Shown: positions 7,357 to 16,031, counted from the first letter of the stretch. The stretch is DNA of 36,340 nt from an uncultured Hymenobacter sp. (GCA_913778455.1 CAJYVK010000381.1:1-36340), one strand, 5' to 3'. Translations and numbers: made by a program. Notes: a model not told the origin generated them from the letters alone.

Positions 7357-8043
7357 CTACGGCCGTTGCGGCGCCAGCAGCTGCCGTAGTGCAGCTACGT
7401 GCGCCAGCAGCACAATGGGCACCACTACGGCCGGCAGCCAGATGAAGGGGAAGTAGAGAATGGCTACGTTGGGCTGCTCAAAGCCGAAGCGCTGCAAGGG
7501 CGTGGGCACCGACAGCACGGCCGTAGTCACGATATTGATAAGTAGAATGATGCCCAGTACATTCCAGGCCAGCAGCGCGCGGTGGCTTAATCCGCGCTGC
7601 CGTAGCAGGTAGTACACCACCGGTGTACTCAGGCCCATTATAATATCGTAGTTGCACCCCTCGAAGGTCATCACGCGGGGCACCACGCCGTGCGTATACA
7701 AGCCGTACAGTACCAGCTCAACAGGTAGCCGCACTACGTGCACCAGCGTCAGCTTATCCAGCCGCCAGCTGGCTAGGGTTACCCGGCCCCGCACCGTGGC
7801 TGCGCAACTGAGTAGCAGCAGCAGCGGCGGCCCCAGCGCCAAGGTCAGCCGGGGCGGCAGGCTCGTGGCAACGTTGTGGCTGTAGAAGCCCGCCAGCGCC
7901 AGCATGCCTTGCACCAGCAATGCTACCAGCAGCAGCCCCAACACGCGCCGCGAGCGCCCTGTCACTTCGTAGAATAGCCAACTGGCTAGGGCGGTCGTAA
8001 AACCGAAGAACAAACAAAGCGAGAGCGGAACCGTGGGGAGCAT
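7357..8043 (-). CDS. multi-pass membrane protein, unknown function
   Basis: Starting at ATG 8043 (MLPTVPLSLCLFFGF), this 228-residue protein has about seven hydrophobic helices, for example residues 7-24, 34-54, 66-84, 101-120, 131-150, 158-178 and 192-216. Short basic loops lie between them. No catalytic motif was recognised. The frame is open to 8103, but the extra residues are polar and would precede the first helix. It lies 85 bp downstream of the broken Crp/Fnr gene on the same strand and may once have been its target or operon partner. It converges with the phosphoesterase gene with no room for a terminator. Confidence 0.7.
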   Translation of the reverse strand: MLPTVPLSLCLFFGFTTALASWLFYEVTGRSRRVLGLLLVALLVQGMLALAGFYSHNVATSLPPRLTLALGPPLLLLLSCAATVRGRVTLASWRLDKLTLVHVVRLPVELVLYGLYTHGVVPRVMTFEGCNYDIIMGLSTPVVYYLLRQRGLSHRALLAWNVLGIILLINIVTTAVLSVPTPLQRFGFEQPNVAILYFPFIWLPAVVVPIVLLAHVAALRQLLAPQRP

Positions 8044-8128
8044 GGGCAAGGGCTGTAAGTGCCCTGCAAAGGAACCCCGCCCCCAAAGCACCCTTCTTGG
8101 CATTTGGCAAGAAATGCCGAACCCGCTT

Positions 8129-8710
8129 TTATCGCCGGGTTAATGCCTTGCGAATGCGACTCAGGGAAGTGTCGGTAATCCCCAGATAGGAAGCAATGTG
8201 CTTGAGGGGAGCGTATTGCACCAGCTCGGGACTGGCCCGTACCAGGTGCTCGTAGCGGGTAGCCGCCGGCTCGGTAATGGTAGCCAGCATGCGGGTCTTG
8301 AGGGCGGCAAAACACTGCACCAAGATTGCTCGCCCAAACTCCCGAAACTCGGGCCGGGCGTGAAACAGCGCGTTGAGCTGCGCAAAACTGAGCTGCCAGC
8401 CGGCGCAGGCCGTCAGGGCTTGAAAATACTCTTGCGAGGGCGTGCGGTGAAAAAACGAGGCTACTTCCAGGACTATCTCCCCGCTGCCGTAGAAGCCCGT
8501 GGTGACATCGTTGCCCGCCGTGTCGTAGGCGAAGGCCCGCAGCAGGCCCGTCTCCAAAAACAGGTAGCTGTCGCTCACCTAGCCGGCTTGCAGCAAAAAT
8601 TCGTTCTTTTCGAGCGCCAAGTAGTTGAACTCTTCAGCAATCGCGGTCGCCTGCCCCGGCGTGACGAGCGCCATCCGCTGTAGAAACAGCACAAGCTTTT
8701 CTTTCTTCAT
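8129..8710 (-). pseudogene. Crp/Fnr-family transcriptional regulator broken by an in-frame TAG
   Basis: From ATG 8710 ([13 protein letters not shown]) the frame reads through the start of a cyclic-nucleotide-binding-type beta barrel (ALEKNEFLLQAG), hits TAG at 8579-8581, and continues in the same frame with VSDSYLFLETGLLRAF. That is the next part of the same domain. Relatives have a residue such as Gln or Glu at this place, so a CAG-to-TAG change is likely. The rest is complete: the barrel, a dimer helix and an HTH (PLKHIASYLGITDTSLSRIRKAL) near the C-terminus. The combined length of about 192 residues is normal for Bacteroidota Crp/Fnr proteins. A GTG follows the stop directly, so a fragment carrying the HTH could in principle restart. 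The ligand is unknown. Confidence 0.82.
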
Positions 8711-8773
8711 AAAAGATAGTAGCGCCCCTTCAACCAGTGCGCAACCGCGAAGGAACACTGAGGCAGCCGGTCG

Positions 8774-8781
8774 TACTTTTG
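8774..8781 (+). promoter_or_regulatory. Bacteroidota -7 promoter box of glyA
   Basis: TACTTTTG matches TAnnTTTG exactly and ends 5 bases before the glyA ATG at 8787. The predicted transcript would start at or beside the AUG. Confidence 0.55.
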
Positions 8782-8786
8782 GGGCC

Positions 8787-10094
8787 ATGCAAGCCACTGC
8801 CCCTACCTCAGCCGCCGCCACTGGCCGCGATACCGCCGTTTTCGACCTCATTGCGCAGGAGCGCCAGCGCCAGACTCATGGCCTGGAGCTAATTGCTTCC
8901 GAAAATTACGTCTCTGACCAAGTGATGGAGGCGCAAGGCTCGGTGCTCACCAACAAATACGCCGAGGGCCTGCCCGGCAAGCGCTACTACGGTGGTTGCG
9001 AAGTAGTTGACCAAGTTGAGCAACTGGCTATTGACCGCGTAAAGGAGCTGTTCGGCGTGCAGTGGGCCAACGTGCAGCCTCACTCCGGCGCGCAGGCCAA
9101 CGCGGCCGTGATGCTGGCCTGCCTCAACGCGGGCGACAAAATCCTGGGCTTCGACCTTAGCCACGGCGGCCACCTCACCCACGGCTCGACGGTTAATTTT
9201 TCGGGCAAGCTCTACCAGCCCAGCTTCTACGGGGTGGAGAAGGAAACCGGCCTCATCGACTGGGATAAGGTAGTGGACACCGCCCGCCGCGAGCGCCCCA
9301 AGATGATCATCTGCGGCGCTTCGGCCTACTCCCGCGACTGGAACTACGCCGCCCTGCGCCGCGCCGCCGACGAGGTAGGCGCCCTGCTGCTGGCCGACAT
9401 CTCGCACCCCAGCGGCCTCATCGCCAAGGGCTTGCTCAACTCGCCCTTCGAGCACTGCCACATCGTAACCACCACCACTCACAAGACCCTGCGCGGCCCG
9501 CGCGGTGGCCTCATCATGCTGGGGCAGGACTTCGACAACCCCTTCGGCCTGAAAACTCCCAAGGGCGAAATCCGCCCCATGTCTTCCCTGCTCGACTCGG
9601 GCGTATTCCCCGGCACGCAGGGTTGGCCGCTGGAGCACGTGATTGCCGCCAAGGCCGTGGCCTTCGGCGAGGCGCTGGGCGAGGGCTACACCCGCTACGT
9701 GCACCAGGTGCAGAAGAACGCCCAGGCGCTGGCTAAGGAACTCCTGCGCCGGGGCTACGACATCATCTCGGGCGGCACCGACAACCACCTCATGCTCATC
9801 GACCTGCGCTCAAAAGGCCTCACCGGTAAGCTGGCGGAGAACGCGCTCGTGCAGGCCGACATCACCATCAACAAAAACATGGTGCCCTTCGACGACAAGT
9901 CGCCCTTCGTAACGAGTGGCATCCGAATCGGCTCGGCCGCCGTAACTACCCGTGGCTTGGTCGAGGCCGACATGGTCCGCATTGTAGAGCTCATCGACGA
10001 GGCCCTCACCCACCACGCCGACGCCAACCGCCTGGCTGGCGTGCGCCATCAGGTTAACGAGTGGCTGCAAGCCTACCCGCTCTATAAATCGTAG
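8787..10094 (+). CDS. glyA: serine hydroxymethyltransferase
   Basis: This 435-residue PLP enzyme interconverts serine and glycine with tetrahydrofolate, feeding one-carbon units and purine and thymidylate synthesis. Family landmarks are [41 protein letters not shown], the PLP lysine in [14 protein letters not shown] (about residue 238), and [13 protein letters not shown] near the C-terminus. The frame is open upstream to 8625, but that part overlaps the divergent crp gene and its promoter. ATG 8787 lies right after a TAnnTTTG box and gives the usual N-terminus. The downstream gap carries repeat copy 2 with a strong terminator. Confidence 0.95.
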   Translation: MQATAPTSAAATGRDTAVFDLIAQERQRQTHGLELIASENYVSDQVMEAQGSVLTNKYAEGLPGKRYYGGCEVVDQVEQLAIDRVKELFGVQWANVQPHSGAQANAAVMLACLNAGDKILGFDLSHGGHLTHGSTVNFSGKLYQPSFYGVEKETGLIDWDKVVDTARRERPKMIICGASAYSRDWNYAALRRAADEVGALLLADISHPSGLIAKGLLNSPFEHCHIVTTTTHKTLRGPRGGLIMLGQDFDNPFGLKTPKGEIRPMSSLLDSGVFPGTQGWPLEHVIAAKAVAFGEALGEGYTRYVHQVQKNAQALAKELLRRGYDIISGGTDNHLMLIDLRSKGLTGKLAENALVQADITINKNMVPFDDKSPFVTSGIRIGSAAVTTRGLVEADMVRIVELIDEALTHHADANRLAGVRHQVNEWLQAYPLYKS

Positions 10095-10109
10095 ATTAAA
10101 CTGACTTAA

Positions 10110-10378
10110 CCGCTGATTTAACGGATTAAACGGATTGCGTGGATACGCCCGCTGGCCTAACGGCGGCGGGCTGACTAAGCAACCGGCGCGGCTACCTAGC
10201 TAGCCGCGCCGGTTTTGTTGTTTTAATCCGTAATTCGTCTCTACTTTTTACGCGCTATCTCGTTCACACCCTAAACAGGGCGAGCCATTCCCGGCCCGAC
10301 CCACCAGCCTAGCCAGCCCGCCGCCGCAGGCTGGCGGGCGTATCCACGCAATCCGTCTAATCCGTTAAATCTGCGGTC
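10110..10378. repeat. 270-bp-type inverted-repeat element, copy 2
   Basis: The outer arms (about 10110-10176 and 10313-10378) are inverted copies with ends CCGCTGATTTAACGG / CCGTTAAATCTGCGG. The core is unrelated to the other copies apart from also carrying a hairpin. Its right end directly abuts the TTG start used for tatC. It fills the glyA-tatC gap. Confidence 0.88.
10181..10222 (+). terminator. rho-independent terminator after glyA
   Basis: A 14-bp stem AACCGGCGCGGCTA / TAGCCGCGCCGGTT with a 6-base loop is followed by TTGTTGTTTT. It lies within the core of repeat copy 2. Confidence 0.8.
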
Positions 10379-11254
10379 TTGGTATCTCCCACTCAAAAAT
10401 TTCAGCAGAACCGCGCCGCCGCCGAAGGTGAGGCGGAGATGTCATTTATCGACCACCTGGAAGCGCTGCGCTGGCACATCATCCGGGCCGCCATCGCGGT
10501 AGTCGTGTTTTCGCTACTGGCCTTTTTCAACAAAGAATTTCTGTTTCACGACCTGATTTTGGGGCCTTCGCGCCCCGATTTCTGGACGTACCGGATGTTT
10601 TGCAAGATGGGCCAGCTGCTGGGCTCCGACAGCCTGTGCAACGACCAGGTGCACTTCATTATCCAGAACCGGGAGATGAGCGGGCAGCTGACTATGCACA
10701 TCAGCACCTCGTTTATCGCGGGTATCTGCCTCACCTTCCCGTACTTATTCTGGGAGCTGTGGCGCTTCGTCAAGCCGGGTCTCTACCCGCACGAGCGGGC
10801 CAACTCGCGGGGGGCGGTGTTCTTTGTGTCGGTGCTCTTCATTCTGGGGCTGTTGTTTGGCTACTACATCGCCGCGCCGCTGAGCATCCAGTTTCTGGCT
10901 GAGTACAACGTGGATCCCAGCATTCAGAACCAGATGGACTTGCAGAGCTACCTGAGTACGCTCACCACCATGACGCTCTCCTGCGCCTTCGTGTTCGAGC
11001 TGCCCATGATCGTGTTCTTCCTGGCCAAGGCCGGCCTCGTAACGCCCGAGCTGATGACGCTCTACCGCAAGCACGCCATTGTGGTGATTCTCATTGTAGC
11101 GGCCATTATCACGCCGCCCGATATCTCAGCCCAGATTATCGTTACCATTCCCATTCTGCTGCTGTACGAGCTCAGCATTCACATTGCCCGCGTGGTGCGG
11201 CGCAATAGCACTGCCAAGCTCAACCAAGAGCTAGCGATGCAGAAAGCACAATAG
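10379..11254 (+). CDS. tatC: Sec-independent protein translocase subunit TatC
   Basis: TatC is the twin-arginine signal receptor of the Tat pathway in the inner membrane. The family N-terminal motif EMSFIDHLEALRWHIIR is followed by six membrane helices, including VVVFSLLAFFN, ISTSFIAGICLTFPYLFWELWRF, VFFVSVLFILGLLFGYYIA, LSCAFVFELPMIVFFLAKAG and VVILIVAAIITPPD. Bacteroidota TatC proteins typically carry a long periplasmic loop after helix 1, seen here. The frame starts at TTG 10379, immediately after repeat copy 2. ATG 10439, at the M of EMSF, is the alternative. The residues before it (PTQKFQQNRAAAEGEAE) look native, so the original start may have been replaced by the repeat. No tatA or tatB lies in the window. 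Confidence 0.9.
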   Translation: MVSPTQKFQQNRAAAEGEAEMSFIDHLEALRWHIIRAAIAVVVFSLLAFFNKEFLFHDLILGPSRPDFWTYRMFCKMGQLLGSDSLCNDQVHFIIQNREMSGQLTMHISTSFIAGICLTFPYLFWELWRFVKPGLYPHERANSRGAVFFVSVLFILGLLFGYYIAAPLSIQFLAEYNVDPSIQNQMDLQSYLSTLTTMTLSCAFVFELPMIVFFLAKAGLVTPELMTLYRKHAIVVILIVAAIITPPDISAQIIVTIPILLLYELSIHIARVVRRNSTAKLNQELAMQKAQ

Positions 11255-11272
11255 TAGACGATTAACCAAAAG

Positions 11273-11319
11273 AGAAGGCCTCGCCGAGCAACTGCTCGGC
11301 GAGGCCTTCTTTCTTGGGC
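11273..11319 (+). terminator. strong rho-independent terminator after tatC
   Basis: A 17-bp perfect stem (11273-11289 and 11294-11310) with a 4-base loop is followed by TTCTTGGG. It is also usable from the minus strand, where A-rich sequence lies on the other side. Confidence 0.82.
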
Positions 11320-11346
11320 ACAGCCGCTCACGCCGAAAGCGAGTAA

Positions 11347-11425
11347 TGTAACACCAAGCTCCAGCTTGGTGAGGCGTCTGGGTGTACTCGCCGAACGCCT
11401 CACCAAGCCGGAGCTCGGTGTTACA
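11347..11425. repeat. GTAACACCAAGCT-family hairpin, copy 1
   Basis: Two 31-bp arms (11347-11377 and 11395-11425) match with two mismatches. A second copy lies at 27952-28028. It sits between the converging tatC and 11464 genes. Confidence 0.88.
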
Positions 11426-11463
11426 CTATACATGCCTTCAACTTAATGGTTTGGGACAAGACC

Positions 11464-12894
11464 TTACTTCTTCAACTCGTACGCCCCCGGCGCGCCGGGC
11501 ACTGCCTCGTAGCGGCCAAACTGCTGGGGCAGCAGGTAGCGCAGGCGCGGCAGTAAGTTATTCTGATCTAAGATGTATGCGGGCAGGCGTGGGCTCAGGC
11601 TGCGGCCGATGTGCACCACGGCGACGTATTCATTGAGGTGGTTGAAGTCGGCTTGGGCCAGGGACCAGTCGAGATAAGGCCGGGCGGCGGGGTGCGCGAG
11701 GTAGGGCCGGCGGTCGGGCCCCAGCACCAGCACGGAGCGGCCCGCCGCTAGCGACCGGTACGCGGGGCTGGGGCGCGGGGCAAAGGCGCTTTCGGGCGGC
11801 AGGCGCAGCAGGGTCGGCAAGCCAGGAACCAGGTCGCGGTAGCGTATCACCAACACCAAACCCAGCATAGCCACAAATAGCAATTCGGACAGCCAGCCCG
11901 CACGGCCCGGGAGCCGCTGCCACATGAACAACCCGAAGTAGCTGAGCGGCGGCAGCAACAGCAGCAGCGAGCCGGGAGCCAGCCCGCGCCCCACCAGCAG
12001 CACCGCCAGCGCCACCAGCAGCCACACCAACTGCAATTGCCGAAACTTCGCCTGAAATACCAGGCCCAGCGCCGTGCTGGCGGCGCGTAGCAGCGCCAGT
12101 ACCAGCAGCACCGCCACTCCCGCCAGCAGCGGCCACGCCACGGCGGGCGGCAGGCCATCGGCCGCGGCGACCGAGGGTCGCAAACCACGCTCCAGGTGCA
12201 TATCGCTGAAATTGGGGAGGGCACCTACGTACAGGAAAACAGTGGCAATGAGCGCGTACGGCGATAAAAACCCGCACACCAGCAGGAGCGCACTCCGAAA
12301 AGAATTGGCCGCGAAAATGAGTACCGCAAATAAGCCCAGCCCCACGAAGAAGGCCAGCGGCAGGTAGCACAGGGCCGCCAACCCAATCAGAAAACCTGCC
12401 CGAAACAGCCGCCGGTTGTCGTAGCCCTCGCGCGAAGTCGGCAGCAAGGCACTGAGGGCAAACACGATAAACGTGTGCCCCACCAGCAGCGGCGACAGGG
12501 TGTCGAGGTCGGTCGTGAGGCTACCCACCACCAGGTAGGTGAGCCCCGCCAAGTAGCCGCGCTCGGGGTGTACGTCGGCGCGGTTGAGCACGGCGTTGAA
12601 GCGCAGGGCCTGCACTAGCAGGATGCCCAGCGCGGCGGCGCGGTAGAGCAGCACCGGCCGGTTCCAGGCCAGTTCCAACAGGCCGGCGCCGGCCATGGCC
12701 AGCGGCGCGGTACCGTCGTAGAGGTCGCGGTAGGGCCAGGCGCCCCCGGCTACGCCCTCGCCCAGCAGCAGCAAACGCAGCTCGACCGCCGATACGGGCA
12801 GGCCCAGCCACAGCAGCGGCAGCCGCAGGGCCAGCACCAGCGCCAGCAGCACCAGCAATTGCGCGGGAAGGGAGCTTTTAAAAAAGCGAAGCAT
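11464..12894 (-). CDS. multi-pass membrane protein, DUF6427- or glycosyltransferase-39-like
   Basis: From ATG 12894 (MLRFFKSSLPAQLLVLLAL) the 476-residue protein has about ten to twelve hydrophobic helices through residue about 370, then a soluble C-terminal tail of about 100 residues. The N-terminal pattern recalls the DUF6427-type membrane proteins of Bacteroidota and the helical part of GT39-like enzymes: a helix, then LRLLLLGEGVAGGAWPYRDLYDGTAPL. No catalytic residues can be assigned with confidence. The frame extends to 12939, but that part would add a polar leader. It is divergent from rbfA, with the rbfA promoter in between. Confidence 0.7.
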   Translation of the reverse strand: MLRFFKSSLPAQLLVLLALVLALRLPLLWLGLPVSAVELRLLLLGEGVAGGAWPYRDLYDGTAPLAMAGAGLLELAWNRPVLLYRAAALGILLVQALRFNAVLNRADVHPERGYLAGLTYLVVGSLTTDLDTLSPLLVGHTFIVFALSALLPTSREGYDNRRLFRAGFLIGLAALCYLPLAFFVGLGLFAVLIFAANSFRSALLLVCGFLSPYALIATVFLYVGALPNFSDMHLERGLRPSVAAADGLPPAVAWPLLAGVAVLLVLALLRAASTALGLVFQAKFRQLQLVWLLVALAVLLVGRGLAPGSLLLLLPPLSYFGLFMWQRLPGRAGWLSELLFVAMLGLVLVIRYRDLVPGLPTLLRLPPESAFAPRPSPAYRSLAAGRSVLVLGPDRRPYLAHPAARPYLDWSLAQADFNHLNEYVAVVHIGRSLSPRLPAYILDQNNLLPRLRYLLPQQFGRYEAVPGAPGAYELKK

Positions 12895-13012
12895 GGCAAA
12901 AAGCCTGGAACGAAAGAAGACGTGGGTAGCAGCTCGCAAAGGTCGGCGCGGCGGGCCTAAACTTGCGGCCGGCAGCGGGCGCGGCCCAGCCAGGCACCAA
13001 CCCGGGCGGCGC

Positions 13013-13020
13013 TACCTTTG
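13013..13020 (+). promoter_or_regulatory. Bacteroidota -7 promoter box of rbfA
   Basis: TACCTTTG matches TAnnTTTG and lies 17 bases before the rbfA ATG, leaving a leader of only about 10 bases. Confidence 0.55.
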
Positions 13021-13037
13021 TGGTTTAGCAAGAAGTT

Positions 13038-13463
13038 ATGGAAAGCAAACGACAGCAAAAGATGGCCAGCCTGCTTCAGCAGGAACTGGCCCAGGTACTG
13101 CAACGCGACCTCCCCCACCTGCTCGGTGGCGGGCTGGTGCCCAGCATCAGCACCGTGAAAGTGACGCCCGACCTGGCCGTGGCCCGCGTGTATCTCAGCC
13201 TGCTCCTGGGCCAGGACGCGCCCGAGCGCCTAGCCGCCATCAAGGAGCACACCAAGGAAATCCGCTTCGCGCTGGGCAAACGCATTCGCACCCAGGTGCG
13301 CGTGGTGCCGGAGCTGACGTTCTTCCACGACGACAGCGCCTCCTACGCGGCCCACATGGACCAGGTGCTGAGCAAGCTTGACATTCCCCCAGCTCCGCCC
13401 GAAGGCTCGGACGACGATAACGACGAGGCCACCGATACGCCCCGCCCGCGCTTGTTCAATTAG
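13038..13463 (+). CDS. rbfA: ribosome-binding factor A
   Basis: RbfA binds the 30S subunit during 16S rRNA maturation and helps late processing and cold growth. The 141-residue protein begins SKRQQKMASLLQQELAQVLQRD and contains the KH-like core VKVTPDLAVARVYLSLL. The later VRVVPELTFFHDDSASYAAHMDQVLSKL ends the conserved domain. The last 25 residues are an acidic tail (GSDDDNDEATDT), as in some relatives. ATG 13038 follows a TAnnTTTG box and the purine stretch AAGAAG. The gene is followed by a degenerate GTGAG/CTCAC repeat and a methyltransferase gene. Confidence 0.92.
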   Translation: MESKRQQKMASLLQQELAQVLQRDLPHLLGGGLVPSISTVKVTPDLAVARVYLSLLLGQDAPERLAAIKEHTKEIRFALGKRIRTQVRVVPELTFFHDDSASYAAHMDQVLSKLDIPPAPPEGSDDDNDEATDTPRPRLFN

Positions 13464-13464
13464 T

Positions 13465-13603
13465 GAAGTGGTGAGATGGTGAGCTGGTGAGTGGCGAGAT
13501 GTCGCAGGGCTGAGCTACTGAAAACGAATCGTTTCCAGTCCCTACTTCTCTACTAGTCATCACCTCACCACTCACCAGTTCGCCATCTCACTATTTCACC
13601 GCC
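13465..13603. repeat. degenerate GGTGAG / CTCACC word repeats
   Basis: The left half (13465-13502) repeats GTGGTGAGATGGTGAG-like words. The right half (13558-13600) repeats their complements (CACCTCACCACTCACC), making a loose inverted repeat between rbfA and the next start codon. Confidence 0.7.
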
Positions 13604-13609
13604 ACCCCC

Positions 13610-14419
13610 TTGTATTACGACCCGATTAAGCGCAGCCTCGGCAATGTATTCAACCGCTCGCCGTGGCTGCGGCGCTTGTTTTATAACCTGCTCGACCTGT
13701 TGCTGCTGCGCACCTGGCACGTGCACCGCGAACTACGCAAGTGGGCGCGGGGCCGCACCCGCGAGCCGCTCAACATCCTGGATGCCGGCGCGGGCTACGG
13801 GCAGTACACCTACTGGCTCAGCAGCCTGAGCTCGCTGTGGCACATCCTGGCCGTAGACGTGAAGGAGGAGCAGGTGGCCGACTCCAATAATTTTTTTCGG
13901 GCGCTGGGCCGCCCGCAGGTGCAGTTTGCGGTGCAAGACCTGGTGCTGTACCAAGAGCCCGACTCGTTCGACCTGGCGCTGTCGGTCGATGTGATGGAGC
14001 ACATTCTGGAAGACGTGGAGGTATTCCGCAATATTCACACCTCGCTCCGGGATGGCGGAATGCTACTGATTTCCACGCCCAGCGACCAAGGGGGCTCCGA
14101 CGTGCACACCGACTCCGAAACGAGCTTTATCGAGGAGCATGTGCGCGACGGCTACAACATCCACGAGATTCAGCAGAAGCTGCGCACGGCGGGCTTCGAG
14201 CGCATTGAGGCGCGTTACAGCTACGGCGAGCCCGGCCAGATATCGTGGCGCCTCAGCATGAAGTATCCCATTCTGCTGTTGGGCAAATCACGCTGGTTTT
14301 TTATCCTGCTGCCTTTTTATTACGCGGTTGTCTTCCCGTTCTGCCTGCTGCTCAACTGGTTTGACGCCCGCACTACCCACGACTCGGGAACCGGCCTCAT
14401 CGTCAAAGCCTGGAAATAG
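13610..14419 (+). CDS. class I SAM-dependent methyltransferase with C-terminal hydrophobic segment
   Basis: This 269-residue protein has a Rossmann methyltransferase core. Motif I is ILDAGAGYGQYT (residues about 56-67), motif II ends in AVDVKEEQ, and the post-I region FDLALSVDVMEHILEDVEVFRNI is followed by GGMLLISTPS. These are typical of Methyltransf_11-type enzymes. The C-terminus holds a strongly hydrophobic stretch (WFFILLPFYYAVVFPFCLLLNWF), so the enzyme is probably membrane-attached and might act on a lipid or quinone-like substrate. The start is TTG at 13610 (MYYDPIKRSL); no ATG fits. The stop codon overlaps the first bases of repeat copy 3. Confidence 0.8.
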   Translation: MYYDPIKRSLGNVFNRSPWLRRLFYNLLDLLLLRTWHVHRELRKWARGRTREPLNILDAGAGYGQYTYWLSSLSSLWHILAVDVKEEQVADSNNFFRALGRPQVQFAVQDLVLYQEPDSFDLALSVDVMEHILEDVEVFRNIHTSLRDGGMLLISTPSDQGGSDVHTDSETSFIEEHVRDGYNIHEIQQKLRTAGFERIEARYSYGEPGQISWRLSMKYPILLLGKSRWFFILLPFYYAVVFPFCLLLNWFDARTTHDSGTGLIVKAWK

Positions 14420-14688
14420 ACCGCAGATTTAACGGATTAAACGGATTTCGGGGATACGCCCGCCAGCCTGCGGCGGCGGGCTGACTAGAGGGGCGTATAG
14501 AAAATAGGGCTGACCTTGCGCTGCGCTTTGCGTAAGATGCTCCGGCTATTTTTGCCAGTCGTTGTGCGGCTTCCATACGTACCATGCCCAAAGTCAGCCA
14601 GCCCAGAAGCCGCGCCACCAAGCCAGCCCGCCGCCGCAGGCTGGCGGGCGTATCCCCGAAATCCGTTTAATCCGTTAAATCTGCGGTC
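14419..14688. repeat. 270-bp-type inverted-repeat element, copy 3
   Basis: Arms of about 65 bp (14419-14485 and about 14622-14688) are near-perfect inverted copies ending GACCGCAGATTTAACGG / CCGTTAAATCTGCGGTC. The left end overlaps the methyltransferase stop codon, and the right end stops 2 bp before the GTG start of the permease gene. Confidence 0.9.
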
Positions 14689-14690
14689 CT

Positions 14691-15923
14691 GTGAACGTCC
14701 CCCTGCTCATTGCCCGGCGCTATTTCCTGTCCAAGAAAAAGCGTAACATCATTACCATCATCTCCAATATTTCGATGGTAGGCGTAGCGGTGGGTACGGC
14801 GGCGCTCATCATCGTGCTTTCGGTATTCAACGGCCTGGAAGACCTAGTGCGCTCGCTCTACGGCAAGTCAGACCCCAGCCTGGTTATCGCGGCGCGGGAG
14901 GGCAAGTCCTTCACCAGCGATACCCTGCTCGTCACCAAGATTCAAAATACGCCCGGCGTCGCCCTGCTCACCGAGGTAATCGAGGACAACGCCCTGCTGC
15001 AATACCACGACCGCCAGATGGTGGTGAAGATGCTGGGGCTCTCCGAAAACTATTTCGGCCAGATTCCTATCGATTCCAACCTGCTGGCCGGCGACCACCG
15101 CCTGCGCCGCGGCGAGCTCGAATATGCTTTGGTGGGCGAAGGCGTGCAGCACGAGCTCGGCATCGTGCTCGACAACCGGCTCTCGCCCCTGCGCCTGCTG
15201 TATCCGCGCCAGGAGCCCGGCCGTAAAACGCTCAACCTCAATCCGGAGAAGGCTTTCAATGAGGAAGGCATCTTGGCGGGCGGCATCTTTCAGATCGAGC
15301 AAAAACTGGACGACAGCTACCTCTTCGTGCCGCTGTCTTTCGCCCAGCGGCTGCTGGGCTACGGCAAGCGCCGCACCGCTTTCTACGTGCGCGTGGGCGA
15401 CAGCTTCAAGACCGACGACGTGAAGGATGCCCTGCGCGAGCGCCTCGGCCAACGCTTTACCGTACTCGACTCCGACGAGCAGCACGTGAGCCTGCTCAAG
15501 GCCATTAAGATTGAGAAGCTGTTCGTATTCATCACCTTCGCCTTCATCCTGCTCATCGCCTCGCTCAATATTTTCTTCTCGCTCTCGATGCTCGTCATCG
15601 ACAAGCGCAAGGATATTGCCGTATTGCAGGCTGTTGGGGCCACCGAGCAGCTGGTGCGCCGCTCCTTTCTGCTCGTGGGGGCCATTGTGGCGCTCGTGGG
15701 GGCCGTGGTGGGGCTGGTGCTGGGCGTGGCCATTTGCTGGGTGCAACAGACTTTCCACGTCGTGAGCATGGGCATGGCCACGAGCGTAGTTGATTCCTAC
15801 CCCGTAAAAATGCAGGCTTCGGATATCTTTTTTATTGCGCTGGCTATTATCTCCATAACCTTAGCCGTCTCTATTCGTCCCGCCTTGAACGCCGGGCGAA
15901 TGCAGATTCGGGAGAACCTGTAA
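14691..15923 (+). CDS. ABC transporter permease of LolC/LolE (FtsX-like) type
   Basis: This 410-residue inner-membrane protein begins VPLLIARRYFLSKKKRNIITIISNISMVGVAVGTAALI, the classic N-terminus of the LolC/LolE family. A periplasmic MacB-like domain (residues about 50-270) follows, then three C-terminal helices forming the FtsX domain (about 278-303, 329-351 and 379-397). LolC/E with the LolD ATPase extract lipoproteins from the inner membrane for transfer to the outer membrane. No lolD is nearby, and the same architecture occurs in other exporters, so the symbol is left open. The start is GTG 14691 by homology to the family N-terminus. The bases before it are the end of repeat copy 3, which therefore forms the whole initiation region. 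Confidence 0.87.
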   Translation: MNVPLLIARRYFLSKKKRNIITIISNISMVGVAVGTAALIIVLSVFNGLEDLVRSLYGKSDPSLVIAAREGKSFTSDTLLVTKIQNTPGVALLTEVIEDNALLQYHDRQMVVKMLGLSENYFGQIPIDSNLLAGDHRLRRGELEYALVGEGVQHELGIVLDNRLSPLRLLYPRQEPGRKTLNLNPEKAFNEEGILAGGIFQIEQKLDDSYLFVPLSFAQRLLGYGKRRTAFYVRVGDSFKTDDVKDALRERLGQRFTVLDSDEQHVSLLKAIKIEKLFVFITFAFILLIASLNIFFSLSMLVIDKRKDIAVLQAVGATEQLVRRSFLLVGAIVALVGAVVGLVLGVAICWVQQTFHVVSMGMATSVVDSYPVKMQASDIFFIALAIISITLAVSIRPALNAGRMQIRENL

Positions 15924-16031
15924 GCACGGGCGTAAAGGCCGAGGGTACTGGATATTCTTTTCGGCTCACCCCGCAATAGCACTACCGAATACGGCCGGCC
16001 GGCATTAACTTGCGCGCTATCGTGCTCGGCT

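Noticed and set aside
8625..8786. Upstream extension of glyA
   Set aside because: It overlaps the start of the divergent Crp/Fnr gene and the glyA promoter box. The family N-terminus fits ATG 8787.
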